Source of the DNA: Flectonema sp. DT1601
Lineage: Eukaryota > Euglenozoa > Diplonemea > Diplonemida > Diplonemidae
DNA length: 64,000 nucleotides
Assembly: GCA_964019425.1 (NCBI GenBank)
Contig: OZ025809.1
Coordinates: 851,588-915,587, forward strand
Direction: 5' to 3'
Shown here: one piece after another, positions 21,925 to 30,224 of the stretch
Position numbering within the stretch: position 1 is the first letter of the stretch
Layout of the letters: the number at the start of each line of letters is the position of its first letter
Translations under genes and position numbers: made by a program
The notes under the pieces: model-generated
Told to the model about the DNA's origin: nothing
The model's input: only the letters and a program-made list of their open reading frames with translations
The model's database searches: none

Positions 21925-22652
21925 ATGACATCGAAAATGTTCCTATTCGCAAAGGAGGGAAAGCTAAAAGAAATGGCACAGGTACTTGAAACTGAAGGAG
22001 TGATCGATATCAATGAGAGCGACGATGATGGTCGAACAGTATTTCATTGGGCAGTAACACATGGTAGTGAAGATATAGCACAGATGTTAGTTGGAAGAGG
22101 AGCAAGCGTTGACTCTGTAGATGATGGAGGCATAACACCACTTATTACAGCTTGTTCTGTGGGGTTACAATCTATTGTCGAAATGATTCTTGAATTGACT
22201 AAAAAATCTCTTGATTTACATTACAAAGAAGCTCATAACAAAACAGCTTTATTCACAGCTGTATCTAAGGGTAAGTTCAATATTGTTAAGAAACTTCTTG
22301 GGAAAGGCGCCTCTGCATCCATAGCAGACAGTAGTTTGCAAACACCTCTACACCGAGCAGTCGTCAAAGGCAGTCTTGAGCTTTGTGAAATACTCCTGCT
22401 TCATAAAGCTAACGTCAATGCTCAAGATCGTATGGGGGATACTCCACTTCACTATGCTGCAATGGAAAATAATAAGTATGCCTTTTTTTTTTTTTTTTTT
22501 TTTTTAATTTTTTGGAAGGGGAAGACTACTGTAGATTTATAATTACATTTTTCAATCACACAAAAAACAGGGAAATAGGTTGTTTTCTTATTCAGAATGG
22601 AGCAGACAAGGAGATAGCAAATAAAGAAGGACAGTTTTATCACGATATGTGA
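21925..22652 (+). CDS. Ankyrin-repeat protein, gankyrin/PSMD10-like
   Basis: Two exons, 21925-22475 and 22571-22652, separated by a 95-base intron (GTATGC...AAAAAACAG), giving 210 residues. Six to seven ankyrin repeats fill the protein: DDGRTVFHWAVTHGSEDIAQ, DDGGITPLITACSVGLQSIV, TPLHRAVVKGSLELCEILLL, GDTPLHYAAMENNKEIGC and a last repeat ending in ANKEGQ. Length and the HWA and PLHYAA patterns resemble gankyrin (226 residues), a chaperone of the 19S proteasome base. With ankyrin repeats such a call is only moderate. A 14-base A run lies directly before the ATG; the nearest acceptor is cctcttattaaaaag at 21895. Confidence 0.8.
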
Positions 22653-23018
22653 AGCTACTTACACAGATATTTGTAGTATCAAATTGCACTTTGAAATGCT
22701 ATTTGAGGTCGTTTTCGTAGTGTTTTGAAATGATCCATCAAATACCTGCCAGTTTTAGAGTTTATAATCAGCTTTTTTTGGCTGCTTAGAGAAGGATTTC
22801 ATTCTGTTTTCCTTAGAGAAATTAATCTATATCTTTATCTACCATTCTTGCTATTTTTTTTTTTTTTTTTGTTATTCCCTCTGAGTTCAACTGATTGTTT
22901 TGAGTACCCTCACCTACAACAGACATCAATATGAATAAATCGATATTATTCTCCTTGTTCTCTCACAACTATCGGTTTAATGTTATTTTTAGGGTTGAAA
23001 AAAAAAAAGACAGGCGAA
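22653..23018 (+). other. Intergenic stretch, no gene seen
   Basis: About 365 bases with a T run. An acceptor (tgttatttttag, ending 22992) lies 26 bases before the next start. Confidence 0.5.
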
Positions 23019-24107
23019 ATGTCCGTCCTGCTCATTATTTTATCCATAATCACCCTGTCCCAGTTAGCTGTTTGTAAAAACGTTACTATAAGTAACACAA
23101 TTGAGAGAAGGGATGTAAATGGTGAAATTCTAAGAGTGCAAGATGGTTGTCTTCAGCAGTTCGGATCGTTGTTTTATTTATATGGAGTTCGATATCAGTG
23201 TTGTGATATTAAAGATCAGGGGAACTGCTATCAACCTTGTGCATGGAAAAATATGACTTTTTCCGTTTACACATCTCCCGATTTACAGCAATGGACATTA
23301 GGAAATGATAACATATTTCCGATGATGACGAATAGGTCTGCCCAGTTCAATTCCTTCAACACGTCATTTTTTGAACCATGTGTTCTACATAATGCTAAGT
23401 TTAATCATTATGTTCTTTGGTTTAATCATCCAGCCAGTAAGGGTACCGCAATTTCAGATAATCCCTTAGGTCCGTTTACTCTACATACTTATAGGCATGC
23501 TAACGTTGGTTATGGAAGTGATGCATATTTCTGGGTCGATCCAGCAAACCCAAGCGACTGTTATGTGAAGCATAACATAGCACCTCAGAATCCTGTTCGA
23601 CAACAGTATCAACAGGTGACGAAGTTAGAACCTGATTGGTTGTCAGCATCCAACTTGACTTCAGATAAAATCTATCCTCCGACGTATCCTGTACCTCCAG
23701 TCTATGCTGGTAATTGGCCGAATTGCTCTGAAGGAGGAGGTATATTCTCTCATGATGATAAGTGGTTTGTTATGTTTGGGGCTTGTTGTTGTTTTTGTCA
23801 TGCTGGATCTAATGCGTACGTTTTTGTATCTGATTCCCCATTGGGACCGTACATCTATCAAGGACAAGTCATAGAGTTTAATAATTCAACAGGACAGTAT
23901 GATACTAAATCACAACAGTTCTCAGTCGCAGCCATTCAAAACTCTAACGGGGTAGTCCAACCTGTATATATTGGTCAGAGGTTTGGATCTGCTTTGGATG
24001 GTAAAAAATGCCATGATTTTCAGTATTGGCATCCAATTCAATTTGACTCTGGTGGTTCCATAAAACCTCTTGCTTTTATTGATGAATTCACTATTGATAT
24101 TCCTTAA
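23019..24107 (+). CDS. Secreted GH43-like glycosidase
   Basis: A 362-residue secreted protein. I choose ATG 23019 because it gives a clean signal peptide (MSVLLIILSIITLSQLAVCK) right after the acceptor at 22992; an upstream ATG at 22980 overlaps that acceptor. The mature part looks like a five-bladed glycoside hydrolase propeller: LRVQDGCLQQFGSLFYLYG, FSVYTSPDLQQWTLG, FEPCVLHNAKFNHYVLWFN, NCSEGGGIFSHDDKWFVMFG and VFVSDSPLGPYIYQG are blade-like units. In GH43-type enzymes the Glu of the EGGG stretch would act as general acid. Galactan-active GH43 enzymes are a plausible relative. Many Asn-x-Ser/Thr sites and cysteines fit an extracellular enzyme. The exact substrate cannot be read. Confidence 0.78.
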   Translation: MSVLLIILSIITLSQLAVCKNVTISNTIERRDVNGEILRVQDGCLQQFGSLFYLYGVRYQCCDIKDQGNCYQPCAWKNMTFSVYTSPDLQQWTLGNDNIFPMMTNRSAQFNSFNTSFFEPCVLHNAKFNHYVLWFNHPASKGTAISDNPLGPFTLHTYRHANVGYGSDAYFWVDPANPSDCYVKHNIAPQNPVRQQYQQVTKLEPDWLSASNLTSDKIYPPTYPVPPVYAGNWPNCSEGGGIFSHDDKWFVMFGACCCFCHAGSNAYVFVSDSPLGPYIYQGQVIEFNNSTGQYDTKSQQFSVAAIQNSNGVVQPVYIGQRFGSALDGKKCHDFQYWHPIQFDSGGSIKPLAFIDEFTIDIP

Positions 24108-24305
24108 TGATTAACCAATTACACATTTTTTCGCTTTCGTTTTGATGTTTACGATTATCCATCTCGTCATAGTACCGTATCGAATAAGTTTTGTTGTTTA
24201 AAACAGGGAGAATACTATTTACATGTTATCAATGTCAGTGAGGTGGTTGTGTACCGAAATGATTATATTGTTAAAAAAAGGTAATCAACAAAAATAAAAT
24301 AAAAA

Positions 24306-25316
24306 ATGAGAGAGATTGATAACTTTGCTCTTGGAGCATCTCCTCCTGCAGTTAGAATTGCACTGCCACCTGACACAAGTAGGAATCGTAAGAAGCAATT
24401 TATAAAAACTAACTGTGAATCTCACATCAGTGGAGGTTGTCTTCCTCTGTCAACTTTAGATGAAGGTAGGCCAGTGACTAAAGGGTTTCCTGAAAAGCAT
24501 CAAACCGACACGTTCATGAGCATCTTACACGGAGAAGAAGGTGAGCCATCTCATACAAGAAGTGATGCAGCAATTATAGTAAAAGACTGTAAAAGTTTAG
24601 AAAGCTACCTGAGTCCTAATCCCTGGAAGCCAAGTGGTTCAAGTGTCAGCTACCCTTCTGATATTAATGTCGATTTCAGTACTACTTCTAAACTTGAAAA
24701 AGAAGTTGAAGAATCACTAACCCAACGACTACACTCAGATTCACTTCAACGTAGAGAAATGACTCTATCGGCATTATGTAAACGTTATTGTAGACCTTTA
24801 CAAAAAGGACCTGAAAGAAAGTTACAAACCAGTGAAATGTCAAGGCAATACGAAAGAAGTATACAAAGAGAGCAACGACAGTTGCTGAGACTAAAGAACT
24901 ATGCGCCCAAACCACCACCCCCTTCAACTTTAAAAGGAAATAAATTTCACATGTCAGTTGACCGTCTTTATCGTGGAATGAAAGGTGATGATGACACGGC
25001 TGAGGTTTCGAATTATCTAGACCGTCTTTATTCAAAGCATTGTGTAAATGGAGCTCCGAAAACCTTTAACTGGACGGCACGAGGTCAGAAGGAGTCGCTT
25101 AAAAAGTTAACGAAGTCTCAGACTGATGATTTCGTCAGTCGACTTCACACGAAATCAGTTCAATACAAAAAAGATGTCGATAATCAACTTTTTGAGAAGT
25201 ACATTACAGCAAATAAAAAGGGAACCGGTTCACACACAGAACGAAAATGGAACGATCTAGTCAAGTACCTTCACGCTGGTGGTGATCAACCTACTTACCG
25301 AACAGTAAAGAAATAA
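24306..25316 (+). CDS. Repeat protein with [R/I/Y]L[H/Y] motifs, function unknown
   Basis: A 336-residue basic protein without a known domain. It holds at least six copies of a short motif, hydrophobic-x-x-x-L-[HY]: MSILHGEE (about 71), LTQRLHSDS (138), SVDRLYRGMK (217), YLDRLYSKH (237), FVSRLHTKS (277) and LVKYLHAGG (318). Such RLY-type repeats remind me of proteins in flagellated protists such as trypanosomatids, but I cannot name a family. The centre (150-200) is rich in Arg and Gln and may be helical. The start is the first ATG of the frame. No strong pyrimidine-rich acceptor lies close by; the nearest is aaacag at 24206. Confidence 0.75.
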   Translation: MREIDNFALGASPPAVRIALPPDTSRNRKKQFIKTNCESHISGGCLPLSTLDEGRPVTKGFPEKHQTDTFMSILHGEEGEPSHTRSDAAIIVKDCKSLESYLSPNPWKPSGSSVSYPSDINVDFSTTSKLEKEVEESLTQRLHSDSLQRREMTLSALCKRYCRPLQKGPERKLQTSEMSRQYERSIQREQRQLLRLKNYAPKPPPPSTLKGNKFHMSVDRLYRGMKGDDDTAEVSNYLDRLYSKHCVNGAPKTFNWTARGQKESLKKLTKSQTDDFVSRLHTKSVQYKKDVDNQLFEKYITANKKGTGSHTERKWNDLVKYLHAGGDQPTYRTVKK

Positions 25317-25483
25317 ACCATTTGATGTTTTTTTTTTGTTCAGTTTCATTTCTAATTAGTATTAAATTTATTTACACGTCGCAAGAGTTCTGACTGTTTT
25401 TTTTTTTTGGAATCTTTTGTTTGTTCCAATATTCACTTTTAGCTGATTATACATTTTTTAAATAAAATTATTTTCTTCAACAG

Positions 25484-26011
25484 ATGTTGTTGCGAACGAA
25501 TGTATTGTTCAGTCGAATTGCACCCCAGTGGATAGGAGACCTTAGAATACTTATAAAAAAAGGCAGAGAAAATGGAGTTTCTGAAACCGGCAGAATAGTA
25601 ACATGTGGAGTACTGTTTGGAGATTCTGTGGTAAAAGGGATTTGTTTTAAACTACATGAGGTGATGTCACCGAAATGTGTTCATAAAAAGATGCTTCATG
25701 GGTGCGCTGAGCATAACGCACTAGCAGCAGGTTTTGCTCAGGGATACAGCGCTTCTCAAATAAAAGAATTAGCGATATACTCTGAATGTAGTGATCGCTG
25801 CTCATCATCTGAAAGTTCGATACCTTGTGATGCTTGTACAAGACTTTTACGATCTCTTGCTGCTACTAGAAATACTCCTTTTACCGTTCACTTAGTAAAT
25901 CCATCAACAACAATTCCATTTGGACATGTAGAGGTGTGTCCTGTTCATCCGAAGTCCAGTAAATTACAACATCCTAATATTAATATAGAAGCATGGTCAA
26001 TGGGTGTTTAG
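25484..26011 (+). CDS. Cytidine-deaminase-fold protein
   Basis: A 175-residue protein with the zinc site of the cytidine deaminase superfamily: GCAEHNAL (Cys74-Ala-Glu76, where Glu is the proton shuttle) and SIPCDACTRLL (Cys115-x2-Cys118). The order and spacing fit CDA-type enzymes that deaminate cytidine or deoxycytidine in pyrimidine salvage. A Ser-rich insertion (about 105-112) precedes the second motif. The N-terminus has a few basic residues. The candidate acceptor (ttttcttcaacag) ends at 25483, directly before the ATG, so a spliced mRNA would carry no extra 5' UTR of its own. A tRNA or nucleotide-sugar-related deaminase is an alternative. Confidence 0.8.
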   Translation: MLLRTNVLFSRIAPQWIGDLRILIKKGRENGVSETGRIVTCGVLFGDSVVKGICFKLHEVMSPKCVHKKMLHGCAEHNALAAGFAQGYSASQIKELAIYSECSDRCSSSESSIPCDACTRLLRSLAATRNTPFTVHLVNPSTTIPFGHVEVCPVHPKSSKLQHPNINIEAWSMGV

Positions 26012-26379
26012 ATCTAATGTCCTTAGTGATAGACGATTCTTATCAAGATAAACAGTTTGGCAGTAGATTACCTTACTGGTTGTTTTAAAATATCTCTCAT
26101 TTTTTTGAGATCATTGCGGTATCATCTCGCTCTTCGATTATCTGTTTAGCCATTATTACAAAATGGTGGGAACATCCGGAAAAAAAAGTGAGAGGAATGA
26201 AAAAAAAACTTTTTTTTCAGGCGTTGGTAATCAAAACTTTTCACTCCAGGTAACTAATAATGAAAGCAATGTGTGTGTTTTTTTTGACGTGTACTTAAAA
26301 TTACCCACCTACTGCTTGCTATCTGTTTTCTCGTTATAGAACAATATTTTAATTCACAAGTAGGGAGAGTAGTCACAGC
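26012..26379 (+). other. Intergenic stretch, no gene seen
   Basis: About 370 bases. An acceptor (gttttctcgttatag, ending 26339) lies 40 bases before the next ATG. No other structure recognised. Confidence 0.5.
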
Positions 26380-28356
26380 ATGGACCCAGACAAGGACATG
26401 TGGGGAGATGACGAAGAAGAATCTCCAAGCAACAGCTACACCCCATCCGTCTCGGCCACCATTACATCACCGGGAAAGGCAAGAGTGAATGAGGTATTTG
26501 GGATGTTGTATTCTACATTAAATGGAGTACAGCGACTGATGCACATGGCAGTCGATGCCAGTGACGGTTTAGTAAGCGAGAAGGAAGCTCGTAGTCAATT
26601 ATCACAATTAGAACATTGGGTAGAACAAGCAACTGAAACAATGCAACTCCAAGCTAGTGCTATTGATAATTTAAAAAAGATGTTGGATATTTATGAAAAA
26701 AGTGTTTGGGTTAAGACAAAAGAACTATCAGAAGCTCACACCCAAAGCGGCAACGCCAATGACGATGGAAGCCGCGAAGCAATAATAAACTCCTTACAAG
26801 AGCAGCTTGCTGAAATGGAACAACGTTACGATAAAATAGAAGTTAAACAAGCTGAGCAATGTTTTTCACGACTTCTAACAGAGAATCATACACAGACAGA
26901 TTCACTTCCTTCATTTTGTGAAGACTTCGATACTGAAGACGTCAGAAGAAGAGCAAAAGTAAACCCTCGTCATCCGATGTTTCTAAAACTCAAATGCATG
27001 GATTGCAAAATGCCAATGACGAAAAAACGATGGGAAAAACTACCAAGATCAACTCAACGGCAACTAGCCTTCCTCCAAATAGAAGTCGATAGATTTATAA
27101 AAGGAAAACAAAAAGAAGTTACTCAACTCCTTCCAACAAACTGTCTCGGATGCGTAGACCTCAGACGTGTTGAACAAACTACTAAGAGATTCAGTCCTGA
27201 TACTGAAATGTTCAATCCTCCTAAGAAAGTAGAAAGTCAGCCAATGCAAAGTAATAACGTGTTCAGAATAAACATGGATCAGATCTCCTCACACATAGAA
27301 GATGATGCCCTGCTTTCTGGTAGAACTAGCCAACGATCTTCTATTATATTAGCACCGTCACAGAGTAAGAATATATTAAAAAGAGGTATGCAGATATTGA
27401 GAAAAAAAGAAAATGCGGTGAGTGGAGATACGACATTCATGGTCCGCTTAGCTGTTTTAAATAAACTTCGAGAGAGAGGAACAGCTCTCGATATTTTAGT
27501 GTCGAAGGAAACGGTGAAGCAAAAGTTAGGATTGCGAGTTAAGAAGAATCTTTGCATTGAGGGATACGATCCGAACTCATTAGCTGAAAGCATGTCATCA
27601 GACTTCCCTATCGGTCATTTTATCGTTGCGATTGACAGCACTCCAGTTGAAAAGGTCGATTCTACATTCTCAAAACTTATGGGTCAGCAACAGCTGACTA
27701 TTACTGTTTCGGAAGCTCCATTTCTAAGTAACGCACAGCTTCAATTAAATGATTTATTAATGGGAGACGCGGCGTTTATCGCGAGGAGTAGTGTTAGTCT
27801 TACTGAGCCACTCCCATCTGAAATAACTGAAGATGAAGTTCAAACAGATCGCTGTGATCTACAAGAGGAGCAAGTGTTTGCTGATCCGTTGTCAGAGAAG
27901 CAATCTGGTTCAGAAATGAAATCTGAACAGCATGTCGTTGATAATCAAAAACCTACTTCTGGTAGTTATATTTCTGATGATATGGAAACGAGTGAATCAG
28001 AGTCAAGGTCTGCTTCGATCTCGAGCAAAAAAAAGGAAGAATTTATCTCTCCACCTCCTTCACTGAATACTCCACAAGTCAGAGAGACGTCTAACCCGCC
28101 TGTTATATCATCGTCGCAGTCGATGAATATCGTTAATACTGCGAGTGTTGGTAGTTCTGTTTCTTCGATCAATGTAACCCCTAGACTTGAAGCTGATAGA
28201 CCGGTCAATTCAAATACTCCAAATAAAAGTATTAAAGATACTGCTTCATCGTGGTTTAATAAATTAGTTAAAAAACCACCAAATTCATCTCCTCAAGAAG
28301 CGTCAAATAGCTACACTGCTTCTACACTTCATAGCGATGCTTTTCCTGATAGTTAA
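26380..28356 (+). CDS. Coiled-coil protein with a PDZ-like domain
   Basis: A 658-residue protein. The acidic N-terminus is followed by a helical region (about 45-175) with coiled-coil character. A cysteine cluster (LKCMDCKMPMTKKRWEKL ... NCLGCVDL, about 205-265) contains two CxxC pairs and could bind zinc. Residues about 375-445 look like a PDZ-type fold: VKQKLGLRVKKNLCIEGYDP, then FPIGHFIVAIDSTPVEKVD, then QQQLTITVSE. The last 200 residues are Ser/Thr-rich and probably disordered. It may be a scaffold protein. No close family is recognised. One exon, acceptor at 26339. Confidence 0.75.
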   Translation: MDPDKDMWGDDEEESPSNSYTPSVSATITSPGKARVNEVFGMLYSTLNGVQRLMHMAVDASDGLVSEKEARSQLSQLEHWVEQATETMQLQASAIDNLKKMLDIYEKSVWVKTKELSEAHTQSGNANDDGSREAIINSLQEQLAEMEQRYDKIEVKQAEQCFSRLLTENHTQTDSLPSFCEDFDTEDVRRRAKVNPRHPMFLKLKCMDCKMPMTKKRWEKLPRSTQRQLAFLQIEVDRFIKGKQKEVTQLLPTNCLGCVDLRRVEQTTKRFSPDTEMFNPPKKVESQPMQSNNVFRINMDQISSHIEDDALLSGRTSQRSSIILAPSQSKNILKRGMQILRKKENAVSGDTTFMVRLAVLNKLRERGTALDILVSKETVKQKLGLRVKKNLCIEGYDPNSLAESMSSDFPIGHFIVAIDSTPVEKVDSTFSKLMGQQQLTITVSEAPFLSNAQLQLNDLLMGDAAFIARSSVSLTEPLPSEITEDEVQTDRCDLQEEQVFADPLSEKQSGSEMKSEQHVVDNQKPTSGSYISDDMETSESESRSASISSKKKEEFISPPPSLNTPQVRETSNPPVISSSQSMNIVNTASVGSSVSSINVTPRLEADRPVNSNTPNKSIKDTASSWFNKLVKKPPNSSPQEASNSYTASTLHSDAFPDS

Positions 28357-28459
28357 TTAAAAGTTAGTTTTACTTAAGTTGTTTGTACTCAATATTTGTG
28401 TACCGAGTCTCTCGTGTGTTTGTTGTTTTATTACATATATTTTTAACTTTCCTGAACGT

Positions 28460-28495
<36 letters not shown>

Positions 28496-29165
28496 TATAG
28501 GCAGTGAAGACCCTGCTGAAAGTGTTTCATAAGAACGTAGTGATTGAACAATCCTAATCACATTCTCATGGTTAAAATTAAAGGAAGGGGAAGATTCAAT
28601 TTTTTCCTTTTCTTTATTACGCATTCTTCAGAACACATGCCCTAATAAATATAACTTTTCATACGGGGGTGGTCCCAGAGGGTTCGACAGGGCACTCTGT
28701 AAGCTAACTGATGCTAATCCACTACTGGTAGTAACATCGCACTCGAATTTTTTCGGATTTAGTACTTTTCAGCGGATGGGAAAATCGATTTTTTTTTTTT
28801 TGAAAAATAAATGTGTAATGTGATATTTTTATTGGTTTTTAAAATTGAATCGTTTGTTCTTATTTTTGTTATGTTTCTGTACGTGGTCGTTTTCCCATCT
28901 AAAGTCCCCCCCTCGAAACGTGTGACCAACTCGCGTGAATGTTTCGTTTTCTGCAGCAACAAGGCAATGATATAAAAGGTACAGCTAATGCTTTCATATT
29001 GCGGAACTTAATGCTTTAACTTTTTAATTTACTGATTCTGCTAACTACGAGTGAGTTTTTAGTATATTTATTGATTTTTTTTTTAATTTTTTTTTGAAAA
29101 GAATACTTGCTGACCCAAAACTATTATAATTATTTTCTCATCTCGCAGTTAATTAGTTTGGCAAC
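28357..29165 (+). other. Intergenic stretch, 0.8 kb
   Basis: Holds a 34-base T run (28461-28494) and other T runs. No coding frame or RNA gene is supported. An acceptor (tttctcatctcgcag, ending 29148) precedes the next gene by 17 bases. Confidence 0.55.
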
Positions 29166-29610
29166 ATGTTGAATAACTTCTTCTCTACAACCTATGCGGG
29201 TAAGGTATGCTTTTTCCATAATCCATAAACTCTGTCCATTAGTAGGGATATGGATATTCAAACAAAACAAATCAGTTGAGAGCTCTAGGATCAAAGTCTA
29301 AGTACCTCCTTGCTGCAACCTGTGCATTCGCTGTTGTACAGAAGCAGAAGCACTACAGAAGCAACCTTCAGGACGAGGAAGAAGGTACCCACGACAGAGT
29401 TAATAGACAGGCTTACATGGTGCTTCCAGATGGTCGTATGGCTCAGGTGTGTTTTTTTTTCTCTCTTCATTTCGGTAATTATAGTTATTTATTGGAAGAA
29501 AAAAATAATAATAATACGAACCAAAATAGGTGTACCCAGTTGTGTTCTCCGGAACCTCATTTTCAGCTCTCTGGAAATCTACTTTGGAGACTCTGAACCC
29601 TCTTCCGTGA
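29166..29610 (+). CDS. Small 106-residue protein, possible membrane or mitochondrial protein
   Basis: Three exons: 29166-29204, 29246-29446 and 29530-29610. The joined frame is open and the phases fit: MLNNFFSTTYAGK, then GYGYSNKTNQLRALGSK and a hydrophobic stretch (KYLLAATCAFAVVQK, about 33-47), then RQAYMVLPDGRMAQ / VYPVVFSGTSFSALWKS. Introns are 41 bases (GTATGC...TTAGTAG) and 83 bases (GTGTGT...AAAATAG). The 41-base intron is the shortest seen here, and its acceptor is chosen because the first possible AG would bring an in-frame stop. One possible membrane helix and the small size fit a mitochondrial inner-membrane subunit, but no family is recognised. Confidence 0.65.
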
Positions 29611-30224
29611 TCACTTTTAGTATTGTGATTGTTTTGAAGCTGCTAAAAGAATCAGATCATTATGTTCTCTGTTCTTTAAAATAGTTCCAAGTTCGCAAAT
29701 CATCTCATGAGGGCCTTGCGAATGGATACAACAGTGTTTCTAAAATGATATTGTTTTTTGCAAATCAAGAACAAAAAAAAAAACCCGTTAACCAAAACGA
29801 GTTTTTTGTTTTTCTTAGCCGTTTTGCCTTTTTTTTTTTTTTTTTTTTTCGTTTCTTTTTTGCCCTGAGGAGTAGAGGGGAGGAAAAAGAAAAAAAAGAA
29901 AAAAGAAAAAAAAGTAGCAGCAATGTTGTCAAGGCGTACTTATCGCAATTTAAAGAAATAATGAACAGTGTTAGTGTTGACGAGCGTTTTTGTGAAAGGC
30001 ATCAACCACAACAGATGTCACACGCTGTCCGATAGCAGACTGTTAACTGATCATGATGAACTGTCACGTTATTTCTTCATTACAGAATACTGATGTTACT
30101 CACGCGAAGCAATTCATTAAATTATTGTTACCATAGCACCTTCTTTATCTATTTTTACTCCCTAATGTAGTTGGTCATGAACGTGTTAGTTTCTTGAGTT
30201 TTTAAAAAAAAAAAAAAAAAAAAA
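29611..30224 (+). other. Intergenic stretch ending in an A tract
   Basis: About 610 bases with long T and A runs. A short upstream frame (30177-30197, MNVLVS, stop) follows an acceptor (ctccctaatgtag, ending 30170). A 21-base A run (30204-30224) runs straight into the next ATG. Confidence 0.5.

Noticed and set aside
28665-28720. GGGTTCGACAGGG stretch as a tRNA remnant
   Set aside because: Stem bases do not match on either side and no acceptor stem is visible.
30030-30095. C/D-box snoRNA-like signals (ATGATGA ... CTGA)
   Set aside because: Boxes alone occur by chance; no terminal stem or guide complementarity could be shown by eye.
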